64,000 nucleotides of DNA from Cocos nucifera (GCA_006176705.1 QRFJ01003342.1:1-64000), one strand, 5' to 3'; numbered from the stretch's first letter, positions 11,256-23,790 are shown. Translations and numbers: made by a program. The notes: generated from the letters alone by a model not told the origin.

Positions 11256-12209
11256 CGATGTCCACAAATAAGTGAAATATACGGCAGGAAAATGAATAAG
11301 GCCTTTTCATGGACCGGACATCCTACATGGCAACCATATGGTGGTTTCCTCTTAATGAGAGCTCGTAGCTTTGATCCTTGTCGAGCACCAATTTAATGCT
11401 CGATGTTTGTCAAATGGTGCCTATAAAGGACATGTTTCATTAATTAATCCTTTATGAGCTCAGTCCCAAAAGAAAATAATAGCCAGTCTCTTTAATGTTT
11501 GCTGAGATTGCAAGCAAGTTGGTTACTTGTCATCAGTTTTTTTCTCTTTTAATATCTCTTTTTCTTCATAAGATATTCACATAAAGAGTTGTATAATAAT
11601 TCAGACTGTATCAAGTACTTGTTATATTAGTTGTTTGTTTGAGGGTTGTCTTTAGTGCTTCAAGTCATAACCAGTATAATTTTATTTGTCTGAATGATGT
11701 AATACCCCAATAAAAATACATGCTTGTTCATTTCAGAAAATACTCGAGCTTAAATTCCGTATATATCATCATAATTTGCACTTGCTAGAACGCGAATAAT
11801 TTTTTAGTTGGCTCTTACACAACCTCTCTATCATAAATAGCATCGAATCAACCCTACCACCTTTCATAGGTTAAACTTCATTCCAAGTGCATTCAATGCA
11901 CAGGTGAAAAAGGTAATCGCACGCTGTAATTTCTTGCTTTTTGGTCTTTTATACAGTCTCTATAGTGGAAAACGACATAAATTTCAATTTCATCATCACT
12001 TTGTTTATTTAGTAACGTTAATTAATATATGTTAACTTTGAGCCACTAGAAGCAAGATTTTGCCTTGTCGATGAAGTGAGATTGTACAATTTGGCTATTT
12101 TATCTATTAATGACTTAAAATATTAGCATGAGAAAGTGAGACGGTCATACGGAGGGTATTACTTAGTGGGTGGCTGAGAATTTGTAGGGAACAACATTAT
12201 TTTTTAAAA

Positions 12210-12244
<35 letters not shown>

Positions 12245-12259
12245 AATTAAGAGGAAAAA
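11256..12259. other. Intergenic DNA, nothing recognised
   Basis: This is AT-rich unique-looking sequence without a coding signal. An AAT/ATT trinucleotide microsatellite lies at about 12,213-12,243. Confidence 0.5.
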
Positions 12260-12682
12260 GCATCATTAAATAGAAGTGGCAATTAGACACGATCGAATAA
12301 AAAAATTATCATTCAAATTTAATTTATTTATTAAATAAATCAAAAATTTATATATAAATTCGATCTATTTATTTAATTTAATTCGACTTATTTAACTTAT
12401 TTATTAAATTGATCGAGTTAGCTTAAATAGATTAAATAAATTTTTAATAAATTAAATATATTAAATAGTTTGGATTAAATAGATCGACAATATGTTAAGT
12501 AGATTTTAAATAGATTAAATAGATTAAATAGATTAAATAAATTACTTGATTCAATTCGATCGGATATTCCAAATATTAAATGGATCGATCTAGTTATGAT
12601 TTAAACATATTTAGCCTATATTCAAACTTGTTTATGAGAATCGAATTAGTGAAACGGATCGGTCTTGCCGCTGAGCATCATC
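12260..12682. mobile_element. Degenerate MITE with imperfect 8-bp duplication
   Basis: The interior (about 12,268-12,674) is rich in TTAAATAGATTAAATAGA words. Its ends share an inverted GTGGCAA / TTGCCGC motif with CGATCG nearby. The flanks GCATCATT (12,260-12,267) and GCATCATC (12,675-12,682) match at 7 of 8 positions, as a hAT-type target duplication would after some decay. It has no coding capacity. Confidence 0.45.
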
Positions 12683-14305
12683 AACGGAAGAAAATCGTTT
12701 AGGGTTCTGATTTAACTAGTCAATTGGATAAAGTTGCCCCGGAAGGTCACTCTCCAGTGCATTGGTTTTATAATTCAGTCCACCTTTCGGGCGGCCCTAT
12801 GGTTTAAAGTAGGCTTTATAGGTGAGGAAAGTATGAACAACGATTGGCCTTGAAATGTATGACAGTTGTATTTTTGGACGCACATGCTTGTCTTTGGTAG
12901 GTTATCGACATTCTTCGAACATATCATTTGTCATATGAATTGGCATGGTGTTGTTCCCAAAAGAATCTTGCAAGTTTGGTCAAGTCATCCAATTTGTTGG
13001 AGAATTACGTAACAATAATATGCATAACCATCTCCTTGTAGAATTTATTCCTTAATTTAATTATTTACTTTCTTTCCATAAATCATGAATCAAAAGTGAT
13101 GCTTGGATGAATATTCTTTTGCCAAAAGACTGGCATATATTTAATCAAATGTGAAGGTCATATTTGCCATTACCCTAGCTAATAGAAGGTCCGGTAACAT
13201 TCTAATCCTTCACCAAAGGCTCTCTTAGACTCTCTCAGTTCATCCTTCTCCGTTGAACAAGCAATTGCTTTGCGTTCAGCATTTCATTTGGAAGCAGCCC
13301 GCTTCTTCTAAGTTGATGGTTGTGCTACATATTGTGCTGTCTATAGAAAGAGAGAGAGAGAGTGTGTGTGTGTGAGATTATTGGGTGGATCAAGTTCATC
13401 AGCTCGGCGGTGGACCAATTCAACCATGAACCAACGTGCATAAAAATGGATAAAAAACAAACAAGTAGGAAAAAGGAAGCAATCGAGATGTATTTGATCC
13501 ATCAGCACAGTTGTACGTCTAGTCCAACCAAAAACTTTCATCTCCCTCTACCCGTCCCTCCTGAAAGGTAGGGCATGGGCAACCCAATTTATTTAGGAAA
13601 TATGATATTAACCAATTCATCCCGAGCTCTTCTGAGATTTATGGACCAATTGTTGCTTGTTAAGGCTCCAACAATTTAGAATATTGTAGAAAATGATTAG
13701 TCCTCCCAGAAACCCACGTCCTTTACTCGACCAATATATCCTACAAACGTCCTTCTAGATAGCCCACAATTCCTTTCCCTTTTTTTTTTTTTCCTCCTCC
13801 TGTAGCAAGCTATGCATCCGACTGGCTGCCACGAGGCTTCCTCCTGCAGCAAGCTATGTGTACGACTGGCAGAAACCATATGCCATCCCCATTTTTCCAA
13901 CAAGGCTAGGTTGTTGAAGTCATCAAGTTTTGGATTCCATGCCTGCCTTTAATATTTTTGACTTACGGACATGTAGACAAGCAGAACCACCGGACTTGTG
14001 AGCTGCCTTTCCAGAGGAGAACCCTTCTAATACGATCGATGCATTTAATTACCTACCGAGGCAGTTTAAGGACAGGCATATAATTAATGCGATGGAAGAT
14101 GAGCTACGGCTGAGTTTATAAAGGGTGATTTTATCGACCAGCCTGAGACAAGAGCAACATAAAAAGTTTGGCATCACATCCTTCCATGACTTGACCCAAT
14201 TTTGTTCCGTGGGTCTTCGAATACCAAGTGGGAGTCCAGGGTGCAGCCTTTTAATCCGACAATTTAGCCGTTTTGAGTATTTTGTAGCAGCCTCTTCGTC
14301 TTCAC
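12683..14305. other. Intergenic DNA with simple repeats
   Basis: No gene is supported. There is an AG/TG microsatellite at about 13,347-13,374 and a short direct duplication (CCTCCTGYAGCAAGCTATG) at 13,796 and 13,840. Short ORFs here show no family signature. Confidence 0.45.
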
Positions 14306-14595
14306 CTAAATAAATAAGAGAACTCTTACGGAAATTAATGGATAGGCCTCACAGGATCGCTCGAGCTTTGTTAAGGATTGCAGTGAGCGAATTAAAGATG
14401 GAATAAACAACCCGAAACAAGGGATCGCTCTGCCCGAGTCCTCTCTCTCTCCCACTGCTTGACCATTTATGAGAACAGCTACTCTGTTTGTTGGCAACAG
14501 TGCTTTTATCCATTCTTTTCCAATACAAGCCGAACAAATTTCCAGCTTAGCTTATCATAAGCCTTCTCAGAGTCAAACTTGCGCGTAATTCTTTC
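14306..14595 (-). pseudogene. LINE reverse-transcriptase relic
   Basis: On the minus strand near 14,580-14,520 a frame reads KFDSEKAYDKLSWKFV, matching the D-EKAYD--W-F block of plant L1-type LINE RT. Further on, VLINGQAVG and then, in another frame, GLGQSDPLF match the VL-NG...G and G-RQGDPLSP blocks that follow it. They occur in the right order but in different frames with stops, so this is a decayed fragment about 290 bp long. The YADD catalytic block is not seen. Confidence 0.7.
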
Positions 14596-17500
14596 ATTTT
14601 TTTTTTTCCTTTTCTACTGCAATGATGATGAATCTCGTGTCCGCAAAGAAAACCCTAGGTTTGAAGCCTGTTTGTGACTTATCAGTCAATTTATCCATCA
14701 TATATTGTGCTTGACATTGCTTACAATCTTTGCCAATAGAAGGAAAACAATAACGAATAATAGAGAAACTTTATTATGTTATGCATGGAGCCGTACTTCT
14801 GTTGACGAAGTACCCTTAAAAAAAAATAGAGAGAGAATCATATCCAATCTCCTACTCCTTCAAGTTTCCGCGACTTTAAGGACTTCAATTAGGGTAGAGA
14901 GAGACTTCGTCTCTCTCTTCTTTTTCTCTTCGAACGCATTGCTAAAATGCTGTTAGTAAATGTTCGATATCACCTTTGCCGGTTATTATAAGATCAGCGG
15001 TGTTAATTATAATAAAGTTACTCAAAAAACACCAATTATAGTTCTTATTGTTCAATAAGATGCATTCAATGTTTTCTCTCAAAAAATAAAGGATGCATGC
15101 AACACGCGTTTAATTATCTCATAGAGCATATTCACGTCTTCCAAATTAAAAATAAATTGCTCTATATTTCTTCTCAGCATAAAATTATGCGTTTCTTATC
15201 ATTCTTAAGATGCCACTTCGGTGTTTGGGAAAGTTTTATGATGCTGCTTATGGTACCTCAACCATATATATACTCCAGCAATTCTAAGGTGTGTTTAGCA
15301 ACATCTGCTTCTATATATAATATCTGTAAAAAGGGAAATTTTGCAATTGAAGAGGGAAAGGAATAGCCACAATGCTTGGAAAGGAAGAAAGAAGAGAATG
15401 ATGTTACATTTCTTGTGCTCTACCACCCAATTCCGAACTCTTCCAAGTGTATCAAATCTTACCAAACCGTGACCAGAACAGTTAGCTATGTCTTGGAATA
15501 TGTTTATATAAATTGAGATGGAACACTATAGCTAAATAGTCTCTAGTCCTGGTTTAAGGAAAGAAGACTTGTTACCAACATTCCAAAACAAATAATAGAT
15601 GCATAAAAACAATCCACGTCCATGACAAACTGTATGATATCTGCAGAAAAATATTGAAGGATGAAATCTTGCATTTCTTCTAAATTCTCTCTCTGTTTTT
15701 TTTTTTGACGCTTGTTAATGACTGCTCGGTGGCGTGACGGCATGCAAACATAATCTCAAGAAAAATACAAGATAGAAAAAGACTGATTGATATATTTTAT
15801 ATATATATATATATATATTCCTACAAGGAGGAGGAGGAGGAGTCTCGGTGAAGGATGGAGTCCAATCAATACAATACGAAGCATAGATGGTCTCCTAACA
15901 AAACCTGTCATTCCTTAGAACAAAACTTGTAGACATTGGCCGAGCACACATCCAAGCAACCCATGATGGCATTCAACGGGAAACAAGTAGCGAGAGGGAC
16001 ATTGCGGAATGCGGTTCACACATTGCATCTGGTGCAATAAAGACTTGAAACTATGATTGGGAAGCCAAGAACAAATTGAAAAAGGGTTATCATACCAATG
16101 TTGACTTCCACTTGCAGTTATCACACCACCATCAGGTTTGGTGAATGCACAACAAACACAAAGGCAAGACATAGAGAAAAGGAGGTTGGTTGGTTCATCC
16201 TTTTCAGAGCATTAATTTGTTTGTGCCTTTAATAATAGGGGCCCCAACTAAAGATTTAGATGACTGCTAACCAAAGAAATCATAATTAACACGCTTCAAA
16301 GTAAGATTTTGTTCGTCTTTCCAATCATGTGGAAAACAAGAAATGGAACCGGTGGACAAACAAAGGAACAGTGCTTCGTGGCATGACATCATTGAATGAA
16401 GAGAAGTTGTTGCTGGCTAGACTTACCTGCGACCAACCATAACATATGTATTCTATCTAGTGTCAAGAAGCAAGCTTAGACCGGGAACTTGACCAACTCA
16501 TCGGACCTTTGGTGTAACACCGGCCTCTTTTTCTTCTCGAGGGAGTATCATGACATCATGAAGGCTAGTGGGCGGCAGAGGAATTGTTGGATCATAATTG
16601 GACCAAACCAGCAATTTACAAGGGAAAGCTGGCCAGAACCAAAAAAAAATGAGGCAAAGAACGGAAGATCCTTTCTTATCTATGGATTATACGAGGATTC
16701 GCAAGCTAGTTTGAGTCATATGGATGTTTGTGCAACAAGAGACAACGATCGAGAAAGAGTTGAAATTATTGGTTCCATTAAGAGCCAGAATATTGGCATG
16801 AAGGTAAGGGAACATCCTAAAGCTATAAAGCATAAAAGTCGAAAGGAGCAGAGAGCTCAAAGTTAAAGGTGGTTCCCAGGTGGATGTATGGTTAAATCGT
16901 TCTCAAGATTCAAGCGAGAGTCCTTCTCAAGAGAAGGCTTGACATGAATTTGGAAGGCTTGTTTGAGTGTAATGATTTTAAGTGAACCTGACCTATAATT
17001 TCCTTCGTCCAGTCTTAAACGGCTTCAATCTTAGAGTAGATTTTCGTATTGCTAGAGATCCTGATTTATGTTTGCATCAAGCACCAAAATATTGGCCTTA
17101 TTATCTTGACTGATCCAATCCTACATGCCTATGAGATATTGGCAAATATGAAATCTCTTTTCAAATAATGAATAAATTTCAGCGATTAAGTACAGAAATC
17201 AATATCTTAAGATAGTAATTTATCTTGATTTTAACTAAAACCGCATATGTTCCTAGATGTTGGTTCCAATAATGTCGGCCAAGATCTGCACTTTTGGGGC
17301 AAAAGAAGAGAGAAAAAAAAAAAAAAAAAGCTTTATGGCCAATATAAACCTAGATCTCGTTCATCTTGAAATCCGCCGGCCACTACTACATTTTTTCCTT
17401 TCGTTTTCTCCCTACCATGGCCCTTCTGAATCTGCCACTCTACACCTTGGTACGAGACCCTATTTGTTTAACAGGATTTTGTTGGGCGTATGCACCAGAA

Positions 17501-18457
17501 TGAATGGGCCACAGGAATTCTATGGAGCACGTATGCATCATATACAGAGTTTGTTTGATAGCCCTTTGTATGCACTTCATTAACATGTTGTCGTTTCTGT
17601 ATCTATTAGACTAATTCTTGTTTATAAAAATAAGAACGGAGCACATCTTGGAGTATATATTAATTTTCCGTGCAAAATAAGGTATATATCTTGAGGGTTA
17701 CTGATGAATTAGCTAGCGCAAACTCATTGTAGGTAGATATCATCTCTGATTGGGCTGGGCTTGAGGTTAATTCACAAGGTTTTGTCAAGGTTTAATGCAC
17801 GGTCCAATCAACGATGGCCCTATCCATCACTGGCTTATCACTAGCACCTGTTTGTCTTGTCATTGGGGTGTAATCAAACCGAGTCTGATCGAGCTTGGTC
17901 TGAAATAAATTTTCTGCCTGAACTCCAAAATCAAGCTAGATTTTTTTATCATTCCTTCAACGTTAATTTCGGATCCTCAGATAATCCGACATCAAGCTTA
18001 AGCTAACTCGAGATTAAATTAATGATCCATTATATATGAATTGAGCCGGGTCCATTTTTGGCTCGGTTTGCTTCCTATTTTCAAGGCCGTTTTTGTTCTA
18101 GTTAGCCCAAGTAGTACCGGTCATCATTGCTCGATTCAAAGCCAGCTTGAGGCGACCCAATTTTATCTGCCCTGCTTGATCCAGGGTCCATCATGGCAAT
18201 TTAGCAATATTTGCCCAAACTGAAACCACAATGGAGATGTTTGGTATGGATGAACCATCCAAAGATGATATAAATGAAGATGATGCGATCACTATATTTG
18301 ATTGCACCATAATGATCCTACATGACAGTGATTTTAAATCACCTCCATCTCTCAAATCATTCCTCAATCCGGTGATGGAATACTCGCCCTCGAGGTTGGA
18401 TGATCTTGGACTGAAATATAAGAACTCTCAATCTAACAAAAAATTAATACATCAATA
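14596..18457. other. Intergenic DNA, no supported gene
   Basis: Short ORFs, for example 125 codons at 16,489-16,866 and 108 codons at 17,257-17,583, have no motif I recognise. An (AT)n run lies at about 15,799-15,818, followed by GAG repeats. From 17,868 to about 18,190, words such as ATCAAACCGAG, GATCGAGCTTGG and GAGCCGGGTCC suggest a decayed repeat, but I cannot bound it. Confidence 0.4.
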
Positions 18458-18898
18458 TACCGTTAATATATTATATCAATATTATATATATAATATTATA
18501 TTATATATTTTATTTATGATATATTTTATATTATAATATATTATTAATCATATTATTATCATATTATGATTCAATGATAATTTTAAATTAGAATAAAAAT
18601 ATATTATTTTACTATTTATTTATATAATAAAAATATTTAATATATTACTTCTATTTATTTTATTCTTCTAATCAAAATAAATATATAATATATTATAAGT
18701 ATAAATAAAAATATTAATTCTGTGATAATAATTAATATATTTTTATAGCATTAATAATTTATAGAATTAATAAATATATTTTTATAGAATCTATTAATTA
18801 TTAATATATTAATAAAGATAATAATATTTTATTTATAATATTATATGTGATTAATAAATATATTTTTATGAAATATTTTATGAATAATTTTGGTATTA
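18458..18898. repeat. Extremely AT-rich low-complexity tract
   Basis: Almost only A and T, with many ATATAT and TTAATAAT words and repeated TAATAAATATATTTTTAT. It directly precedes a Mutator-like MITE. No coding signal. Confidence 0.7.
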
Positions 18899-19149
18899 TA
18901 TAATCAAGGGTGAATTACAAAAGTCCTCCTAAGTTTAGGTATAAATTATACTTATATTCAGAAGTTTGAAAAATATACAATTATATTCTTGAGGTTTATT
19001 TTTAACTTGCACTTTAATCCATGCGGAAGAAGATTTTTGCAGGTTAAAAATAAACCTCAATGATATAACGATATATTTTTCAAATTTTTGGATGTGAGTA
19101 TAATTTATACCTAACTCAAGAAGGTTTAGATAATTTATTCTATAATCAA
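18899..19149. mobile_element. Mutator-like foldback MITE with perfect 9-bp target duplication
   Basis: A 233-bp element (18,908-19,140) is flanked on both sides by TATAATCAA (18,899-18,907 and 19,141-19,149). It starts GGGTGAATTAC and its reverse end reads GAATAAATTATC. Most of it is one long inverted repeat: GGTATAAATTATACT at 18,938 pairs with AGTATAATTTATACC near 19,097-19,111, and AGGTTTATTTTTAACTTGCA pairs with TGCAGGTTAAAAATAAACCT. A 9-bp duplication and G-rich ends fit the Mutator superfamily. It is non-coding and would depend on a MULE transposase. Confidence 0.88.
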
Positions 19150-19879
19150 TGATCTTGAATTTTCATAGAATACCAAATAGATCACTCATAAATATCCAAG
19201 AATTATTAATCACTAGACCACGACCTACCAAATACAATGATCTTAGATCACTGATGATTAAGTTATTATAAGATTTGCATCACCGATGATTTCATTTGGA
19301 TCATCAAATGCTATCCAAAGATTTGGTTCAATATATATTAGTGTATACTGGACTCGTTATTACATACCTTAATAAGAAATTTCATTTCAATACCAATGGC
19401 ACACATATAGTGCATCTTCCATCTAGTCAACTGTATTGTTTTATATTTTTTCTATACGCTCATGGAGCACAATATAAGGGTCTCTAAAGGCCCTCAATAA
19501 CAAGCAGATCAATCTTTGACCAACAAATGACAACCCTGCTACATTGTCAATAAGCAAAATATTGTGTTTTTTTTTCTTTTTCTTTTTTTTTTGTGTGGGG
19601 GAGGGGGGGGGGGGGGGGGGGGGGTAAGAAAAAATATTTTGTGTTTCCTCTGTCATAAAGTCGTTACATCCCATATAGAGACCAATTTGACGTATCTACA
19701 ATGTATACTGATTCCATATTAATATGGTATTGATCAGTACGCATTGGCATCGATTGATATGACAAATTTTGATTATAACTCAATGTTAACATTAAACTCT
19801 AAAGCTACAAAACTAATTATAGATGTACATGGATATTAAGGAAAAATTAAAGGGCGGAGTTGCTCAGTGAATCAACAGA
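19150..19879. other. Intergenic DNA with a T-rich/G-run tract
   Basis: No gene is recognised. A T-rich tract (19,567-19,592) is followed by a 22-G homopolymer (19,603-19,624), which could form G-quadruplexes and is also a likely site of length error. Confidence 0.6.
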
Positions 19880-20003
19880 TCACGTATATTGAACATGATC
19901 CAATTTCAAATGGTGCAACCTTGTTAAAGAGCAACCAAACAATATCCAGACAACACTACGACAGACTCCAGTACAGAATCTTGCTTTATATTTTTTTTTT
20001 GAG

Positions 20004-20340
20004 TCACTCTCTTCTTCGACTCTTATGGTGATGCTTGGATCTCTTCTCCTTTTTGGTTTTCCTCGACTTCTTGTCCTCCGATCTCTTCTCTTTGGAATGG
20101 CGCTTCTTTGAGGTACATGAATCATCAGCCTTGACCTTTATATCAGAATCATCTTTAAGCAGCTGATGAGATTTTAGAAAAGAAGGCTTTTCTGGACCAA
20201 GAACTCGTCGCTCCCATTCTTCTTTCACCCGCACATCAGGATTCAACAAGGGCTGTCCATCATGATCTAAAGATGCTGACGAGAGATATGGACCAGGTTC
20301 ATCCATCCTTGAACCTATGGCACCTCTGCCTCGCTTGGTC
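20004..20340 (-). CDS. Lysine-rich probable nuclear protein, terminal exon
   Basis: This exon begins after a TGCATGCCAG acceptor (AG at 20,342-20,341) and ends at a TGA (20,006-20,004). It encodes RGRGAIGSRMDEPGPYL close to its start, a middle with VKEEWERRVLGPEKPSF, and a highly basic tail of K, R, S and H runs (KKRHSKEKRS...SKHHHKSRRRE). The tail resembles nuclear or splicing-associated proteins. With the two upstream exons the coding length is exactly 234 codons including the stop, after completing the first split codon. I do not recognise the family securely. The 3' UTR probably runs left towards about 19,880. Confidence 0.8.
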
Positions 20341-20667
20341 CTGGCATGCAACACAAAGGAGTTTTTGTCCATGAGGAACATCGGAAAAAGCCAATACAAG
20401 CACCCATCCTGTGTACTCAACACAAGTTACTCATGAAGTGCAACCACAAAGTGGCACTTCACCGTTAATAAAGCTGAATATATATAAAACCAATAGACTA
20501 TAGAAAAAAAAAAAAGGACTGTCTAAAAGGAGTTTACGAACATAGTTTACATGTTAAATAACATTCCAGAAAATTACAATTACTTTGATTTTCAGCAAGC
20601 CCCTAGTTATTTACAATGCAATACTCAGTTCGATGACAAAATAACGAGATGATCAGCTGCCGCTTAC

Positions 20668-20944
20668 CTTGAGTGAAGAAACTCTTCGATTTCATCATCC
20701 CTTAGACCACCATCATCATCAGAGTTGCAATCCTCATGGCCCCGTTTGCCCGATGAAGAAGAAACAGCAGGATCTCTATTGGCTTGTTCGTGCCTTGAAC
20801 TAGAACTTGATTTTATCAAATTCTTGTGCTGCCTGTCAACCCTGATTGTGCTTTTATCTTTTGTGCCACTCTTCAGCTTAGCCTCCAACTCCAGCTCCTT
20901 TTCTCGAGCACGCCACATTTCACCAACCTCGACAGCTCGATTTG
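20668..20944 (-). CDS. Lysine-rich probable nuclear protein, internal exon
   Basis: The acceptor is TTCTTCAG before CAAATCGAGC and the donor is CTCAAG|GTAAGC (exon end at 20,668). The exon encodes RAVEVGEMWRAREKELELEA, a short charged helix that could be a coiled coil, then a serine-rich acidic linker (SSSSSRHEQ, CNSDDDGG), and ends DDEIEEFLHS. The split codon (AG|G) joins to the terminal exon without breaking frame, giving an arginine at the junction. The 327-bp intron (20,341-20,667) has GT-AG borders. Confidence 0.8.
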
Positions 20945-21162
20945 CTGAAGAATAATCAACATTTGAATAATATTAGCCAACCAGGAACATGTAAACAAGC
21001 AACATGCTGGTGAAAAACTAAGACTCTGTAAATGATAAAAGAATTAAACAAGCAAAATTAGATTGATAAGTTCGGTAAAGTTTTGGCTATTTCTCGGAGA
21101 AGCTGCTAATAAAGAACTGACATATTGACCTTAGACAGAAATTTTGAAATTTGCAGTCTCAC

Positions 21163-21251
21163 CACAAGTGCACACCACTCTCTGCCAGAAAACCTTGGGA
21201 TCGCAGACACCGGTACGATGCCAGCAGAAATGATCCTCTGCCGCCTTTGTC
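21163..21251 (-). CDS. Lysine-rich probable nuclear protein, upstream exon
   Basis: The acceptor TTCTTGTTAG precedes GACAAAGGCG at 21,251 and the donor is CTTGTG|GTGAGAC (exon end 21,163). It encodes TKAAEDHFCWHRTGVCDPK and then VFWQRVVCTC, rich in Cys, His and Trp. The codon split G|CA is completed by the next exon in frame. The exon starts with the last base of a codon, so at least one more exon lies further right; I could not find it. This is the least certain of the three exons. Confidence 0.6.
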
Positions 21252-22657
21252 CTAACAAGAATATCTATTTTAAGATAGTTTTCAGACTTTAGACGAGGAA
21301 CATTCCTTGGTGGCAAAATCAGTTGAACAGCGCATCACCTATGTATTTAAATCCATGAGGTGTGCTGCTTCCGGTCTCTGATTTAAAGTGCTATTTTTTT
21401 TTCAGAAGCCCGCATATGATGATGAGTAGAAATAAGGTATAATATGCTTAGCTTTCACAATGCTTAAATAAAGCAAATAATGGGATGGGCACCAAAACGT
21501 TTTATAAGGAGTCTCTATGGCTGCAGTGATGCTCTGATATGATGACTAAATCACAAGGCAATCAAAAGAGGTTTAAGCATGCCTTTAAGATGTGAAGGGC
21601 CCAAGAAAAGGTCTAAGATTGAGAAGGGATCCCTGGAATAGTATCTTGGACTGATGCCATTCATTAGGATATGGAAATAGGTTATTATCTGAAATTTGTC
21701 AGGCTGCTTTTGGTCAAAATTACGAAAGATGGACTGGGTACACTTACCTGAGTCAATTCACCAAGCGGACACTCACCAAATCTGATCTCAAAAAGTACCA
21801 GAAGGTAATTAATGTTAGTCTTGGTACATATGTTGCATGGTTTTTTTTTAAAAAAAAAATAGAATGCCTAGATAAATCTTTTGTATTGAGGATGACATCT
21901 GACGTTTCTAATCATATTAAACCTGAAACATGCTCCATATTTTCACCTAATAACCATCCCAAGGAGTGCATTAGGCATTCAACTCAATAAAATAGCTAGC
22001 TTCCATTTACCAAAAACTTAGTTTTTACTATTTTCTGATATATGAGCAGGCCAACTTTGGATTAGATTCAACATTTCTACCTTAGATTTCATCAGCCACC
22101 AAAGAAGACTTATCTACTGGTTCTTCATATCTGAGTATCTGATTCACCAGATTTTAGTTTTTCAATGCACATCCGCTGTTATTCCTACCAATTGCCTGCC
22201 TTTTGAGCCATATACAATACTCTAACAGCAACTACTTTGCATCTTTACCCTGCTTTTAACTTCACACTACTGCAGAGGTTTATTTGAGTATTTACGAACC
22301 ATAGAGCACCCATTACAATATTCATTTGAGGGTTTGTATTCTGTTTTACTTAATGGTATCCAATTTAGGTTCTCTTTTCATGTCCATTCTTTAATAACTT
22401 AATCACTTCCTTTACATGTTTGTTTAGCTTGTTTCTTCTTATTGTTTAAGCCTCTGATTCCAAATGTGGTCCATGTTGCTGCAAATGGACCCACACATGC
22501 AGATGTGGTCCCACAATAACAATGTATTGCACAATGTAATGCTTGAATGGAGCCAAGCCCCATAGCAGGTTGTTCATCCCTGGATGCAGCGAAGCCCCAT
22601 TGCAGGTTGTCAGAAACCCACACATGGCCTAAGTGGCCTGCATCAGTGGTCCATGCC

Positions 22658-22660
<3 letters not shown>
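21252..22660. other. Probable upstream intron or flank of the lysine-rich protein gene
   Basis: No exon could be joined in phase. There is a good donor-like site at 21,743-21,750 on the minus strand (ACTCAG|GTAAGTG), but the sequence before it does not fit the phase needed by the next exon. No transposon is recognised. Confidence 0.35.

Positions 22661-22698
<38 letters not shown>
22661..22698. repeat. (TC)n microsatellite
   Basis: An almost uninterrupted TC dinucleotide run of 38 bases. It produces spurious SLSLSL and RERERE reading frames on either strand. Confidence 0.95.
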
Positions 22699-22700
<2 letters not shown>

Positions 22701-23511
22701 ACATTCATTCACTCACACAAACACACTCCACTTGCCCTGCTTTATTTGCTAAGTGGTAGATTTTTTGCTACAGTAACCTACTTGAAATTAGAGAATAGTA
22801 CAGTGTTTCTTTTAGTGGAGATATTAAAATAAGCTCCCAAATAAGTGTGCAAATGTATACTTTAGTTTACCTATCTTTTCTATTAATGTTCACTTGTTTA
22901 TTTCTAATTTCTCACTTATTGTCATCCATTTATACTTTATCACGTTTTTTTATAACTTTTATAAAAGACCTAGCTGTCAAGACCACCTTCTAAACACTGG
23001 TTCAGGTTTTGTTGAGTTGTTATGAAGATTTTTATTCTGTATGAATTCAAGCTGTACTTGGAAGTTTTCAAAATCCATAAAAGCCTTCTTAAGATTTGAG
23101 GTGCTTGACACTAGGTTACTCTGCCTTTATCGCTAGCCTTCACCACTATTCTTGCCTTAACTATTAAATGTTTGGTCCGTCTTTTCTCCCCTTCATGGCT
23201 ATATAAACAATTTACCAGAGCATTTTCCTTGCTGTAAGGCCATACTTCCCTAAAACGCGTGCAATAACTAGTATAAAGGGAATGCCCATGAGGATTAAAA
23301 TTGATTTTCAAACCAAAGAATAGGAAACAACCAATAAAATCATGAGAGAATCATCAAAAGTGCATGTAAAACCATAAGATCTTGGCGAAACCAGTGAGAA
23401 ACAAATTGGCAATGGGTTTACCACAAGTTTCATTAGAAAGTTTCCAAGTTTTGGTGCCCTACTGTTTCCTTTGACGGTCTCATCCACATCCCATTTTAGA
23501 AAAACTATACT
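22699..23511. other. Intergenic DNA, nothing recognised
   Basis: AT-rich sequence with no gene, RNA or mobile element that I can support. Confidence 0.4.
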
Positions 23512-23790
23512 TAGGCCCCACTTGGCACTGCTTTTAAAGGGCCAAAAAGCAGTTCTTTGAGAGCCAGAGACTCTTTTGGGAGATTTTTAAGTGTTTGGTA
23601 AAAATTTTAAAATAGCTTTCTCCTTCCTCCAAAAGCTAAAAAAAATTCTACCAGCAAAAAGCTCCAATTTGGAGCTTTTAGGCAACAGTTCTATTGGAGA
23701 CATTTCGGAGGGGAGGCAAAAGCTAACACAAAAGACCCGAGTTTGAGTCCTCAAAATGTGATTTTTTAAACAATCAATTCATAGTACTTT
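23512..23790. repeat. Possible decayed DNA-transposon fragment
   Basis: The start TAGGCCCCACTTGGCACTGC and the following AAGCAG/AAAGCTCC words resemble ends of plant DNA transposons of the GGCACTGCTTT type. No matching far end or target duplication was found, so the limits are approximate. Confidence 0.3.

Noticed and set aside
16489..16866. 125-codon ORF on the plus strand
   Set aside because: No recognisable motif, no splice or promoter context, and biased low-information composition; left as intergenic.
20668..20944. Assignment of the gene to a named NKAP-related or style cell-cycle inhibitor family
   Set aside because: The resemblance is limited to basic tails and a short MWRAREKE-like helix; not enough for a name or symbol.
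21727..21760. Possible further exon before ACTCAG|GTAAGTG on the minus strand
   Set aside because: The next exon needs two leftover bases; in that phase the candidate contains a stop codon. The open frame ends in the wrong phase.
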